The notes: generated by a model not told the origin, from the sequence alone. Shown: positions 11,491 through 24,294, counted from the stretch's first letter. The stretch is DNA of 64,000 nucleotides from Ashinkailepas kermadecensis (GCA_034440615.1 JAOTOM010004018.1:62001-126000), one strand, 5' to 3'. Program-made: numbers and translations.

Positions 11491-13880
11491 TCAAAGAAAG
11501 CTTTGACATCATGTATCTAGATGGATGTTCAGGTGGTCTACATTATTGGTCTAAAACAGTGCCATGCTTACTTACAAATTGTGCAGGGGTTCCGACAGTC
11601 CGGGGCCCCGGAGGATAAAAGTGTTGTTTTACTAAGGTGTAAACCTGGGTATTAATACTAAATGGTACAACGGAATCTAGTAGGTATTCTAGTTCCAGCC
11701 CTAGTGACATCAGCAGGAATGTGCGAGATTTCAAGTAGAATCTTCTAGGATTTTGGTATATGCGGTGACGTCGCGTAAACATTCCAAATACGTTTTAAAA
11801 CCTGGCTAAGATTCATCTGTGGCGCAGCGAAGACATCAAAGTTTTGTTGTGGTTGGGCATACGGTGTTTCTGATTGTTGGTACTGGAAATTGAAATATGA
11901 GGCTGATGAATATTGTTTGGATTCCTAGGTTATTGAACATGCTCTTAAGTTTCGTGCATAATTCTTCAGTTCATAGGATACAACAACCCGCAACCTGTTA
12001 TCGTTCATAACCCTTAAAGTTTCACGAATTGAAATTGAATCCATAGCTGGATTTGCCAAATATGAACCTAGGCTTACCGGTAAATTTATGCATTAATGTG
12101 TTTTATGAATCCTTGGAATTAATCATTCCAATGCAATGTTTATGAAGGTAACTAAGATGATGGGATCATTCATTTTCTGTGCAAATACTTCAGGTTGTGA
12201 GAAAAATAACACTCAAAAATTGCTTTCATTTAGGTAGCATAGCATTATAAATAAATGTACAAAAATGCAGCATAACCAAACCTAACCTATCCTAACCTCC
12301 CTTTGGAGAAAAAGCTTCGCTAGCCATGTCTTGGAATATTATAATCTTGAATGTGCCATGAACACCAGATGAAAGCAACATACATGTTATGACAGATATA
12401 ACAGTAATTCAATACCCATTGCCCAGCATAGGGAAACCATTAGATGACACAAAAAAGTAAGCATATTTGGCATGACATGTGCCTCACTATCTGCTCTCTA
12501 GCCCTGTGTGAAGTAATAAGAAGGTAAACTACTTTGTAGAGTAAGTGGGAAGTATCTTTGATGCAGGTTATCAAAATTAATTACAAAATTATGTCTGTGT
12601 ATCAGTATATATATGTGGGAATTGCTCCAGAGCTTTAAGGGCAGCATTAAAGTGCATTTTTATGGAAATATCCTTATTTCCAACTATGATGCTTTTGTCA
12701 ACTCAATTCGCTTGTGAATTACCATGCATAATTAATGACATTTTCTTACTGGAGTGCATATGCATTGGAGGATTCTTTCTGCATGGTCACATCATAGACT
12801 GCAAATTTTAGTAACTTGAGGTGCACTGTGCGCATTAGCTGGTTCAGTGACCCATGACCCCTAAAGGAAAAGGCACATTGAGTGCACTGTGGATAAAAAT
12901 TGGACCAACTGCAGTGCAAAAGATGCTATTAAGAAGAGGATTTGTGGCCATGCATGCACAAAAAGATAAATAAAGCACTAAGCCACCTTTTTTATGACAA
13001 GTAAGGTGCTTTCTTTCTGAGATAGCAAACAATTTCAGAATTTGGTAGGAATACCTGGTAGTAATGTTGGAGAACAGCATTAATTATATCTGTGATCTTC
13101 TCTTATTTCAAAATGGTGCGGAAAAGTGGCTGAAACATGTCTGTCTGCATTCATAAAATATTATAAGCTTCAGTATGCTGGATATTCAATTTCAGCTCGA
13201 TTTCAATTGAAGTTTCGTCAGTTCAGGGAGGGGGTTGGTCATCTTGTGGCCTCACTCTCGGATGCACTCATGCTTCTTGAGTGCTCATGCACTCATGCTG
13301 CTCAGTCAAGCTTTTTATACAGATGTCTCCAAATGTTAGCTTGGAAAAAAAACAAGGAATCCACTGCTTTAAGCTGCAGTGTTTTGAGGTTGTGGGAGAA
13401 ACTGCTCCTACTGTTCACACCACCTTCCCTTCCCCAACAACAGAAACACCTATATTTCATGGGTTGGATTTTACATTCGAGGTATAAGCTCCTTTCAGTG
13501 ATTAAGACTCAGTGTTCACACATCCCAGTTAGAGTAGCGTGGACAGTGGCGTACATAGTATTTGCATGTGGGGGCAAACAGATATTGAGGTGGCTCAAGC
13601 AACACTCCTACAAATAGTCGCCGGATTTGGACCAGTATTTTTCATAAGTACCCATTCTTGCTTTATGCTAAGATGAGTAGGAACAACTTAATTTCGCACT
13701 GCAAGGTGCAAAGCCTATCACCATCGTTCCAAGGTCAGTGGATTTCACCCTCTCCCTCCTGTTCAAATGCTTCCGAAATAGCCGGCAAGTTTTCATATAT
13801 AAAATGACCGGCAATAAAATAATATATCCATATATCATTGGGGTTTCCATATATTTCCATTTCATAATCCGAAATGACCG
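11491..13880. other. AT-rich DNA without recognisable gene
   Basis: A 163-codon plus-strand frame (13126-13617) has no recognised domain. A CCTAACCTATCCTAACC motif occurs at 12282-12298. Nothing else stands out. Confidence 0.4.
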
Positions 13881-13884
13881 GCAT

Positions 13885-13899
13885 ATATATATATGTATA

Positions 13900-13936
<37 letters not shown>

Positions 13937-13945
13937 ATACTATAG
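13885..13945. repeat. (TA)n microsatellite with TATG interruptions
   Basis: TATATA runs are interrupted by ATGTATATATATG and end near a TATTATTATAC stretch. It is a simple repeat. Confidence 0.9.
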
Positions 13946-14219
13946 ATTACTGGGGTGCAAAATACATGAAGTTAATGGGAAGCCCCACATCGATGGGATG
14001 CATGCTCCATGGTATCTCATGTTAAAAGTCTACATTATTGGGGGACAGAGCTAACAATGAGGGTTGCCCCTCAAAAATATATCAAAGAACACCCCTGGTC
14101 TAGACTCATATGAATGAAAAATGGAAAACAATCCTGAAAACTGGCTGCAGGTTCCGTATCTGCACATGGGTGATAAGGGCGTGACCTTCCAACCAGTATC
14201 GGTACCTCCGCCTGTAGCC

Positions 14220-14330
14220 TGAATATAATGTTGGCCCCTTTTCCTGGCCGGAGGGGTACCAACTTTCTCATGGGAGGCACATTCCCCCAGTGCCCCCACC
14301 CTTGTTTACGCCCCTGCACCGAGTGGGGAG
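14220..14330. repeat. Dispersed repeat shared with 32735-32850
   Basis: The blocks TGGCCGGAGGGGT and CCCCAGTGCC (about 14246-14300) correspond to CGGCCAGAGGGGT and TCCCAGTGCC at about 32790-32840, in the same order and orientation. It is probably a non-coding mobile repeat of the G/C-tract kind seen several times in this window. Its boundaries are uncertain. Confidence 0.5.
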
Positions 14331-15950
14331 GAATTATGTTGCAACAGTTATCTCTTCTTTGCTCCTACCCCTCCTTTCCAGCGGTGATCTTCAGTTGGCC
14401 TGTCTCATCATACTGCTACTACCCGTGGCACCGCGCGATTCCTGCGGCGCTCGACATGAATGCAGTCAGCGTGGGTCCAAGCAAAAAGTCATAGTGTTAT
14501 GAGAAAATAAAGCTCTTATTCGTGGACACGATTCTTGAAGCTTTCCAATGAACCCGATTTTGTCCGATTTTTATGGTATTTAAGATAGAAAATGTCGTGT
14601 GGAAAACACTGAAGTTTGGCTGCAGCGCCTACGGGACTGAGCAATTGTCCAGCCCACGTGACGTCACCGATTCCCAAACGATATTGGAGGGCCCCGGTGT
14701 AAACGAGCCTTTTTCGAAATGGAGTTTTCGAAATCCGGGGAGCTTAAAAATCGTGGGTGTTATCCGGGCCACCTCCTTGGAAAAAAATCCTTGGCTACGT
14801 TCCTGTCCTGACCACAGTTTGAATTTGAACAACTGGTAAAAATATTTGAATTGCTTTTAACAATATTGTCACAGAAAGTTGGTGTGACAATACCACACCA
14901 ATTTTGAAGTTGGTGTGGCCATGGCCATATCTGCCATACCGTATTCTCCACCCATGCTGATGTGGCATCCTTTACCGACCTTTTGGTATACAACACTGAA
15001 TATGCCCGTCACGTCAAGGAGTTGTGACCTCGTAAGATGAATCATGGCGGGCTGTTTTTCGTTGAAATCGATAATTGTGAGCAATTAATATCGCTTAATG
15101 CCCCCCCTCCCGTTCTCTGGCACAAGCAAAAAAAAAGTTATCTGCAAGTCATTCTGATGTTTCCAAAGTGAGGTCAACACCTCGATTTCAGTTCACCCTT
15201 GACAAATCGGTCGAAATGCAGCATATCGCACGTCGTCAGTATACCAGGACACGGAGGAATACCATGTTGAACGTGTCAAGCGCGTGTCAGTTATTGGTTT
15301 TGTACAGGGAATGACTAAGCATGACCATTCTCAGTATTTGAGAAAACTAACCTTTGAGCTAAGCTACGAAGTCAGCTATTAACCTACGTTTTGAAATCGG
15401 ATATCAGTCGCGAGATCTCGCCATGTGCAGCACGATAGTTCTTGATTCATGTTGCTAGGACTATCTTTGGAAATGCTAGGGGATCGGAGCAACCTCCCTC
15501 TCCCGCGCTGTATTGGCAAAGATCGCGAACTGCTGTGTGCTCGGGCGAGGATTAAGACCGCCAATTCCCTTTTGCAGCGGACAATGTGTTCATGGCTAAA
15601 GCCACCCATACAGGGACCTGGCCGTCTGACCCTGTCGCTTCGGATGTGATTAACACCACCGCTTAAGTGACACCAGTGTTTTCAGTCAACTGACGATTCT
15701 GAGATTCGTGTGTGTTAGAAAGGTGACATAAATGTAAAACTAACACATCCAAATTGCCGATACAATGATGAAAACCAAAAAGGCGACGTGGTCGAAAGGA
15801 GAAAATTGGCGCCAGATTGCCAGTGGCTATGATGTCATTTTGCATCGCATCAGTTGCAACTTATTGTTAGGTCAACCTGTTAGCTGCAGCTGCGCGGACA
15901 CCTGACGAGCGTTCTGTGTGCCTTTTGGCCACAGTGTGCATGCCGTGGAG
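14331..15950. other. No recognisable gene
   Basis: A minus-strand block at 14629-14832 contains CGTAGCCAAGGATTTTTTTCC, a sequence that resembles the ends of dispersed 'GTGGCGTAGCC' repeats. Otherwise nothing assignable. Confidence 0.35.
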
Positions 15951-16023
15951 CACAGTTATCACGCGCTGCATGACCACTGCAGTCGATGCGCCCTGACCCC
16001 CCCCCCTCCCTCACAGTTATCAC
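15951..16023 (+). mobile_element. Mini-insertion M1 (~49 bp) with 12-bp TSD
   Basis: An exact 12-bp direct repeat, CACAGTTATCAC, at 15951-15962 and 16012-16023 flanks a 49-bp insert (15963-16011). The insert reads GCGC, TGCA, then TGACCACTGCAGTCGATGCG, CCCT and a C-rich tail. The TGACCA..GCAGTCGA..GCGCCCT core is shared with the inserts at 33850-33908 and 44667-44708. The element is too short for a classical SINE. The opening GCGC and the GCGC of the core's end can pair. Confidence 0.8.
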
Positions 16024-17510
16024 ACATATGCCGGGGTGGGATACAACGAGTGGTGGGAGAACTGGACCGTGCCCGGACGATCCGTGTTCCCATGCCAATT
16101 CTCACATAGGAGACAGATTGCATTTGCCTATGTCAGCCACGTACGCGTACTGATTCGAGTACAGTGGGAGAAAGCAACTGCAAGATGCGGACAACTGCAT
16201 AGACATGCCAGAATGAACATGGCCAACACAAATATAACGGACAGCCTGCTTTCGTTGCATGTGGAAATTCAGCTTCCAATAATGTGCTTTGGCACGCTTT
16301 CGGCTCCTTTCATGGCCCACGGCTAATAATGAGCAAACCTGCGTATCCCGATAGAACTCAGTCACTCGCTTGCAGCCTTGAAACTTCTGCCATATCCGTA
16401 AGTTTAAAGGCCTACTTAAAAACAGTTTCTTGCAGATCATTTTTCAGTTGACCACTGCAAACCTTTGAAAAACACGTTAATAGTACTCTCATATTCCAGC
16501 TCCGTCTACTACTTTTAACTTGACTTGAAGTACCGTTCTGTGGAGAAAAGGTAAACATCTCTATTTGTTGAGACCCAGAAGGAATGAGAAAACTGGCCCC
16601 ACAAATCCGAGGTTGGACTAGGTCCGTTTTTCATGTTCTTCCGTGGTTTTCCGCAGTTTAGTTGGAATCACTTCTGCGATGCAGGCGAAGCAATCAGTGC
16701 CTTCCTGACAGCGTAGTTCCTGGAGAAGCGAACTCTTTCAAGCGAATCTTTGATCCTCTTCCGATGGCAGACCAACTGCGGAAAATGAACGATCTGGCAG
16801 CATCGGAGCATTGCGGCATCACATAGCTCTGTCCTCGCTCGGCGCTCTTCACCATGGGTGTAACCACTGGAGGGCTGGGGGGGGGGGGACATGTACCCCC
16901 CCACACAAATTTCTGAAAAGTGACGATTTGCCCCCATCAATTTTTTTCCGTGTCCCCCAAGCCTCAGCTACCTGAGCATGATTGTCGCAAAATTATACTT
17001 AATAATTTATAAAGTGAAAATATATATGTAAGAGAATTACCAAAAAATCCCGGGTAGCAAAACGATGGTTTTATGTGTGGGGTTGCATACCAATGCAAAT
17101 AATTCTGGGGAACACCTATCCCCTTCTACCTTCTCGATGCGTCACTGCACGAGGCCGGTACGAGATGGGCACACTACGTAAATCAGAATTTGCATGGCAT
17201 CGAATTTCAGCGGTGCAGTGCGCTCGTTCAGAGCGAGAGCTTATAGGGAACCAAGTCGGATAATCCATTCCAGTAAATGTTAACCATATCCGAATGCGTC
17301 ACTGGATACTGGCGTACCACGGCCAAGATAATAAACTATTCTTCGTGGCAATGGCGGTTCCCTGAAGTTTGTTCAGTGGCTCAGCGTCTGTTTGGAGTAT
17401 ATGGCATAGGGCCTTTGGCAACACCGTATTAACCAAAGCATTGATGAATGCTCTACTGATAACGCTTTGTCTGTGTGTAACTTGTATTGCATTTTAACAC
17501 GTTCATACAG
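16024..17510. other. No recognisable gene
   Basis: Includes a G12 run (about 16877-16888) followed by ACATGTACCCCCC and GTGACGATTTGCCCCCATC, a low-complexity G/C-tract repeat related in style to 8520-8600. No domain recognised. Confidence 0.35.
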
Positions 17511-17514
17511 TAAC

Positions 17515-17547
17515 TCACAGCAATAATCTTCTAGATTATTGCTGTGA
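17515..17547. repeat. Perfect 15-bp hairpin with 3-base loop
   Basis: Arm TCACAGCAATAATCT at 17515-17529, loop TCT, and exact reverse-complement arm at 17533-17547. No T-tract suggests a terminator role, and the surroundings are AT-rich and gene-poor. Confidence 0.9.
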
Positions 17548-20215
17548 TTATATTTCATAACCGAATAAATTATATACATTACAACCATAGCCAGCAAAGG
17601 AATGTTGTAAGACATCACTTGATACACTCCTTTGCATCATTCACTTCGCAATACTTACGCAATTCGCAATACTTGATGCAAACATAAATGATTGTAATGT
17701 TCCTGGATTCAACGGCCTTGTTTCTTAACTCAAATCCAGACCAAATTCGCTCCCATCAAGTGGATCCCTCATCGGGACAGGATTTCGCCCGCATGATAAT
17801 TTGAATTTAGTGGGCTGGTGCGAAGTGTTTACATGGGTCCAGTAATTCGGTTGTGTGCCGATTAGGAAGTAAATTCGAATTCCCGCCGCCCGTGTAAACA
17901 AGGTACTGGTGTCAGTAGGTAGCCAACTTTCTGGGACTCAAACAGCATCAGGTGAACCGTCACGTGAAACTTTTGTTTCGTTCAAGGGAGGTCGACCGCT
18001 GTTGACATGTGACCGGGCGAGCGGAGGGGTAGGGGAAGAGCTTCCCCCTCCCCCACCCCCACCCCCACCCCACCCTGCCACCGACCATACGCTGCTGGCG
18101 TGATAATTCCAACGTCTCGTCTGTCATCTTCCCCGCTGTGGTGATGGTCTTTTTCTGACCGACCGCACACGCCGCCATGATTGCGTTATGCTAATGCCGC
18201 TCGCCTGCTCGTCACTATAGTTCTTACCCACCGGCAAATCGACGACAGGCGGATAATGGCGTATGCAGGGGGAGTGTCCGGGCTGTGCGTGCATGCCGAA
18301 TCTGGGCCGCGTGCCTCCCCTGAGAAGTTGCTGAATACGCCGCTGTGTGCAGATTGGGTGAGCGGGAACTACGTGAAGGCTTAGGACATGCTCAACCGAT
18401 TTTAGTGTGCAGAAAAAGAAGGCATTTCATTGCAAATTATCACGTGGAATGACAAAACTAAAAAGTTTCAAAATGAAAACTTCCTCCATCGATGACAGCA
18501 CCATCACGTGACTACAAAGGCACGAATGTAGCCGGAGCAGGCAGAAACTGCAACCGTCAAAACAACTGAAAAAACCTCACCAACTGTTTTCTCATCCACA
18601 CGCGTCAGACCGTCCATGCTGTCTTTGTTGATGGGAAACTGACACAACACCGCAGTACGTGCCGACCAGGAGCCGAGACGACCCTGTCTGGCGGTCTGCT
18701 GCATGTCTGCCAGGAACACAAGGCACCACGTCTGATTGGCTGGCGAGACGCCACCCACACGAGTACCGGCTGATTGTTGGAAATGTCCCCCCCCCTCCCC
18801 CCCCACCGCTCGGCCGCCACACGGTGTTTCCGTATTCGCCATTGGCCTCCAACCATGCCGACTCCCAGCGGCTTGGCCGCCGTTCTGGAAATAATCGACA
18901 CCGTAAATCCGTGGATTGATTATTTGGGCTGGCAGCTGTGTTGATTGAAAATGATTATGCCCAGATATTTGCAATCATCCTGGGATGAACGGTGAGGTGT
19001 ACTGGAACCGGTCAGTAGCTGGCTAGTCCGACGGACTATATTTGCTGCCTGTCGCCTGACAAGGATATCCGCTCCATGCGTTTCCGTTCCGCCAGAGGGA
19101 TGTGGAACGATGCATCACCGTGGGAGCTATCTCCTCAAACTCCAAAGTTCAAGGACATACTCCGTTTTGCTCATGGTCGTCCGACGAATGCTGGACATTC
19201 TATTGGAAACAGACAATCGGAGCCGATTTAAGTGTGGCCAACACTTGCCTACCTAGATCGCTCATTGCTTTCATATATTGTTCTCCCCCCCACAATAATT
19301 TTTAGAAACCTGCACCTGTGGTTCAGCGGATGAGTGGCCAGTGTTTACTTGGCTCAAAATTTAATTCGAGGTCATCCCATGTCAATGACCTCATTCATAC
19401 ATGGAAAGGATTGCGTGTAGCGGCATGGGCTGATAACACTCGAAGCATTACATTTTAATTATCTGAAAACGGCGATGGACGTTGGATATTGATACGAGCA
19501 AACATACCAGAATAGAGAGAAAAGAATCTCGATAATGTCATCCAAAGCATTGCCCAGAAATCACGAGCAAGGAACGTGATCTGCTATGGTCTGGTATTCT
19601 TTGCCGCAAAATATCCGGCAGAGGTGCATCATCAGATATGTTAAAGTGCCGTACGCTGTCGATCACGATTTCCGATGCTCACGATAAAACCATTTGGGGT
19701 GGCATCTAGCCCATCCTGATCATTGCTGGGGTTGTTTTCATTGCGTACGATGCCTTAATTTCTTGCATAACTGGCCACTGGCTTGGTTTGAGCTGTGTTG
19801 CGATGTGGACCTGGATTCGCTGCAGCGATAGGCTCTGCCTTGCTACGGTTGGGTCCGGACCGTTCGTCCTGGTTCCTTCGTTCGTTCTCGTTCTGGTTCG
19901 TTCTGGTTCCTTCCTACACTGTGCCTTCACCCATCAAAACTCTTTTCCTGAGTTTGACGTATATGTGCTTAATACGAAAGCAGTACGAATGGTGGTTCAA
20001 GGGAATGCACGCCCTCTTGCGGGGCAAGGTATTTCCCGAGGTTCCATATGCCAGGTATTGCCAATATTGAAGACAATTCGACGTCGCCAGGTCCAATGCT
20101 ACGCTGCAGTGCGTTTCGGTTGCAGGCCAGTGGTTCGCAACGAAGGGGGCGCGAACGGGTCCCGGGATAGGCGCGCGGAGCTCGATGGCATAGCGAGCAG
20201 AAAACTGTCAGCAGG
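17548..20215. other. No recognisable gene
   Basis: Short frames only. C-rich tracts at 18043-18075 and 18786-18804 produce proline-rich or glycine-rich translations. A short frame at about 19065-19180 (RSMRFRSARGMWNDASPWEL) looks protein-like but matches nothing I know and has no exon signals I can defend. Confidence 0.35.
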
Positions 20216-20217
20216 CC

Positions 20218-20400
20218 ATCTTGCACATCCGATGTGCAGGATGGCACATCCGATGTGCAAGATGGCACATCCGATGTGCAAGATGGCACATCCGATGTGC
20301 AAGATGGCGCATCCGATGTGCAAGATGGCACATCCGATGTGCAAGATGGCGCATCCGATGTGCAAGATGGCACATCCGATGTGCAAGATGGCGCATCGAC
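20218..20400. repeat. 21-bp minisatellite with palindromic core
   Basis: About 8.5 copies of a 21-bp unit are present: GATGGCACATCCGATGTGCAA with variants GATGGCGCATCC. Every unit contains GCACAT-CCG-ATGTGC, an inverted repeat with a 3-base spacer. The seven-residue translations on both strands (HPMCKMA, CAILHIG) come from the period being a multiple of three. Confidence 0.95.
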
Positions 20401-22760
20401 CAAGTGCGACCGACATCGCAAGTAAAACGTACATTTTGCAGTGCCTTCGGCGCGAAGTACCCTGCCACTTTGGTTGTGCAGAATTCCGGCACCACCGAGG
20501 GTGCGTGTGTGTGTGTGTACTACCGAGTGGCGTAGCAATGGCGATTCTGTAATATAAATGGGTTAAACCGACAAAAATGCATGTTGGTTGATGAAGATCT
20601 CTGTACACAGATTGAGTGGTTCCGTGCCACGTGAAACAGTTCGCAATCGCTGGGCCCTTCCCGGCGCCACATCCAGCGGCTGAGGCTAATAGGGTGGCCG
20701 TGCGGCCAGGCAAAAACCCACCTGGTGTCCAAGTGGGGCCCATTTCAAATCCAGCGAAGAAGAGAGTGGAATTTTCATCGGACAAAACCTCTGAACTTGG
20801 CCTTCCAAGTTCCCGGTAGAGGGACGGCGAGCCCGCTCATGAGCTGGCAACGGAGGCGCCGCCACAAAAGTGGAGAACCACTGTTCTGGATCGTTTGGCG
20901 GAGTCACATTAGGACTGCAAGTCAGAGCCGGCATCAACAAATAGTGGGAAGATGGCTCCCAACTTTTGCAAATGACAGGCTAGAACATTACGGAACACAT
21001 TGCGGTGAGGCATATGTTGTCGCTCAGCACATATTTTGAAATGTGTTGAGTCCGACCAAATCATAGGCAAATTGCACCGCCAATCCACCAAACTATGCAT
21101 AAAGAAACTCGATTAGGTAGTAGTTTTCTCCGTAATAACAGAGAGACAACAAGTGCGGTGCAGTTGTTATGGAACTAGTGCGTACAAAGACAACCCTAGT
21201 TGCAGCCTTACGAATATTCCAACATATTGCTGCATCTGCAAGAAAGCATCACCCTCCTATGCCAGCTACGAGTATTATGAGCGCATCTCGAAACACTTTC
21301 ATGAATGTTTCATGACCAGAGTTGAGATCGCATGACACCAACAGGCAATAACGTGAATTCGTCCGTATGAACCCACTCGGTTTTGTGGTCACAAATTCCG
21401 CCAGGCTAGCAGGGCGTTGACGTTGAAATTAGCAATCGAAATCCTTCCGCAATGGTGCAAGTTCCGCGCAATGGCCTGACAGGCTGTCTGCTCAACTTCA
21501 AAGCGATTCGGTGTGCATTAATCTTGTGTTCGGGTGCATACAAATACGAAATGCATAAGATAGGAATATAGTGGTTGGTGATATACAGGAATATAGTGTC
21601 CGGCTATGCACAGACTCGTGCAATGGCACGAGTAGTCGGTGAGAAACCGAGCGTTAGTAGCTGGCTCAGAAAGCTTTTTAGCAAATGAGAACAAACACGT
21701 ACCGTTCTTGACTGTCGTCTCTTTGACGGAGGACGGACGGGCTCATTAAGTCCATGCTGTGACGGGGGGGGGGCTCATTGAGTCCATGCTGCGAGTCTGG
21801 TACGCAATGTTTGGCAAATTTCCCCTTGCGGGAACCACCGCAAACAACATTTTGGGCCACATTCATCTAATATGCATCGGCATGGTCTAGGATGGACCGC
21901 ACGCATCCCAAATTGACGAGATCAATTTGAACTCGGGCGAGCCGCTGCTACGACCTATGATCAGTCATAGGATCAATTGGAACCAATTGCCGGCATGTGT
22001 GACAGCACGGGCACCTCTATTCTGGGACGAAATTGCTTTCAGCCCAATATCGCAGCCCACATCATACGTAGCTTTGAGCCGAGAGTGATTATCAGTGCAT
22101 TTCCATCGACACGCACTGTCTGTGGATATCTTCAGGAAGTGATGGTGCCGTCACAGCCACGCGAGTAAGCTGTATGACTACCCGATCAACTTTATCCCGA
22201 AAAGCTCAAAACCGGCTTCCTTTATTCAGCCTCCCCAAAGCATCCATCATCATTAAGTAAAGCGCAGGAAAATCGGACCAGCCCACAGGGATTTCGTGAA
22301 CATATTTCACCACGGGATATGGATGCGTGTTTTGTAAATACCGCTATCCATCTTCCCACCACGTCGAGAGAAGTCCATCCAGTCTATTCAGAAAAGCGTC
22401 CTCCATAACACTCACATTCTAAACCATAAGCAATCAATCGCCCATTTATGCTGGTGTTAGTAAACGGAATTCTTGCCAACCCTCACCGTTATTTATCCGA
22501 CTGGAGGACACAAAGCACAGGCATTGATTATACTGGCACATACAAACCTCTCTCAGACTCATCATATCTCGTGCACGTCGGACTCATCATATATCGTGCA
22601 CGTCATGGCCAAATGATAAGTTTGCCTTCGGCACGGGTGGAAGGTGTGATGGGTGCTCAGAACCCCTCCCCTAAATTTCCACCGTCATTGGTGTCACGGC
22701 ATGGCACGGTACATGACGAAACAAATGTCATGACATAACATGGAGTGGCGAGCGAAATAC
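20401..22760. other. No recognisable gene
   Basis: Contains a short GTGTGTGTGTGT run (20506-20518) and GTGGCGTAGCAATGG at 20527-20541, which resembles the start of dispersed repeats common in invertebrates. The rest is unassigned. Confidence 0.35.
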
Positions 22761-22830
22761 CAGACCTGGCCCAATGCAGTCGACAGTGACGTCAGCGTGA
22801 CGTCAGAGTGGCGTTGCCCACGCTCCTCAC

Positions 22831-22963
22831 CGATCATGTACGAGTACCCGTCCAGGTTCAGAACGCATTTGTTGATGTCCACCTTGTCGGCCGGGTCTTG
22901 ACCGGAGACGAGTGGCTTTTTGTGCAGCGGCTCCAGCGACTTCTTGCGCGCCGCCGGCTCCAT
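22831..22963 (-). CDS. Candidate first coding exon of an unidentified gene
   Basis: On the minus strand an ATG in a fair context (GCACGATGG, at 22963) opens a 44-codon frame rich in Lys near its start. It begins MEPAARKKSLEPLHKKPLVS and ends in NLDGYSYMI. The frame runs into a good splice donor (G/GTGAGG; GT at plus 22829-22830), giving a 133-nt phase-1 exon. Upstream on the same strand lies GC- and CpG-rich DNA with CACGTG motifs, as expected for a promoter. I do not recognise the protein. The aromatic GYSYM pattern faintly recalls the start of FLYWCH-type zinc-binding domains, but no Cys/His ligands are in the exon. Downstream exons would lie below 22.8 kb and I could not find one. A chance ORF remains possible. 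Confidence 0.4.
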
Positions 22964-23400
22964 CGTGCGCTCATCCGCTCCTCAACACCACGTGACACTG
23001 GCCGCTGTCGTCCGACAGCGGCACATGACACTGAGCAATGTCCTCATCGGAGCACGTGACACCAACCGATGTGCTTCTCTGCAGACAAAGTGGCACTTGC
23101 TGCTGTCGTTATATCGTATCACGTGACAATCCCGCTGTCGTCCTCTCATGTGACGTGACACTTCCCGCTGTCGCCACCTCGTACTACGGACACTGACTGC
23201 TGACGTCCTTGCGCACCACGTGACGCCGGCCTCTGCTGTCCACCGGTATCACGTGACACCGTTTGCCAGCGTGCTCTGGTGCCACGCGACGGCGCCGGCT
23301 CTCGTGCTCTCGCGCCACGCGACACTGCCCGACGCCGTTCTCCCCCCGGAATCACACGACAACCGGCGGCGGCGCGCTGCCCGATCACGTGACCGTTCGG
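22964..23400 (-). promoter_or_regulatory. Degenerate repeat with six CACGTG E-boxes
   Basis: Exact CACGTG hexamers occur at 22988, 23053, 23120, 23217, 23250 and 23386. Most are inside TCACGTGAC or CCACGTGAC, set in a degenerate repeat whose units also contain CCGCTGTCGTC or similar. Near-variants (CACATGAC, CACGCGAC) occupy further positions. CACGTG is the binding site of bHLH-zipper factors such as USF, MITF/TFE and Myc/Max. The array lies directly upstream of the exon candidate at 22831-22963. A regulatory role is inferred from position and motif only. Confidence 0.5.
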
Positions 23401-23477
23401 CGCGCTCCCGGCCGACTTGCGCGGCGCGGCTCGCGGTGGCGACGCCTGCCGGCCGTGCACTGGTACTGACGCCGGCC

Positions 23478-23479
23478 CT

Positions 23480-23516
<37 letters not shown>

Positions 23517-23622
23517 TGCCGCTGCCGCCACCGCCACCACCACCGCCACCGCCACCGCCACCGCCGCCGCCACCGCCACCGCCGCCACCACCGCCACCGC
23601 CACCGCCGCCGCCGCCGCCGCG
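23478..23622. repeat. (CCG/CCA)n trinucleotide repeat in CpG-rich block
   Basis: About 48 triplets of CCG, CCA and CTG form an uninterrupted tract. It reads poly-Pro on plus, and poly-Gly or poly-Ala/Val on minus, so long frames run across it in several phases. It sits in a GC- and CpG-rich stretch of roughly 22.9-24.1 kb that looks like a CpG island. Whether the Gly-rich minus-strand frame (23146-23934) is ever translated cannot be decided here. Confidence 0.9.
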
Positions 23623-24294
23623 CACGTCGATCGCCTCCGATCTATGCGTGGCGGCCGCGCGACCGTCCGCCGGCCGCCCGGCTGTACGTTTACAGTCTCG
23701 GCTTCCGGTCGCCGAAACTGACCGCAGAGCGGTCGCCGAGGCGGCGCGGGCCGGTCTCGGAGCACAAACACGGCGGTGATTCGGCGGCGAAGGTGACACG
23801 TACTCGGCCCACGCCTGCGACCGGGCTGTCGCTGGCGATCGGCCGCTGGTGTTGCGGTGTGCCGGCGGCGAGGACAAAGTAGCGCGCGCACAGCCCCGTT
23901 GCGACACCGAGCCGCGACAGCATTTGCCCGGCAAATGACGCCAACGAATGCAAACAAAGCGAAGCCCTCCAGGCGGCTGTGGTGCGACGCATTGCCGGCC
24001 CCCAGGCGGCTCAGTCGGGCAGGCGGGAACAGACGCGCCGAGCGTGCCTCACATGACGACTTTCGCATCAACTCTGTGACACCAAATCAATTGTGTGGCA
24101 CCGACGGTGCACACCCGACGTGCTCTGCCCTGTACCTCAAGCGGCCACTGCCCGGCAACAATTTGACCGACTATTCATGCAGCTCTGTGCACTGCCATAT
24201 AGCTGACTGGCATCCAGTCAGTTGGCGGCACATTGGTGCGAAACTGTACCAATTCGCGGGCGTGGAGTGGAGTCCGTATGATGCGCATACCAGA

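Noticed and set aside
13126..13617. 163-codon frame as a gene
   Set aside because: No motif, no conserved composition, and no promoter or exon signals.
20218..20400. CRISPR-like array
   Set aside because: Repeats are directly contiguous without unique spacers; eukaryotic context.
23146..24071. Gly-rich and Ala/Val-rich minus-strand proteins
   Set aside because: They are the CCG/CCA triplet tract and flanking CpG-rich repeat; several frames are open at once.
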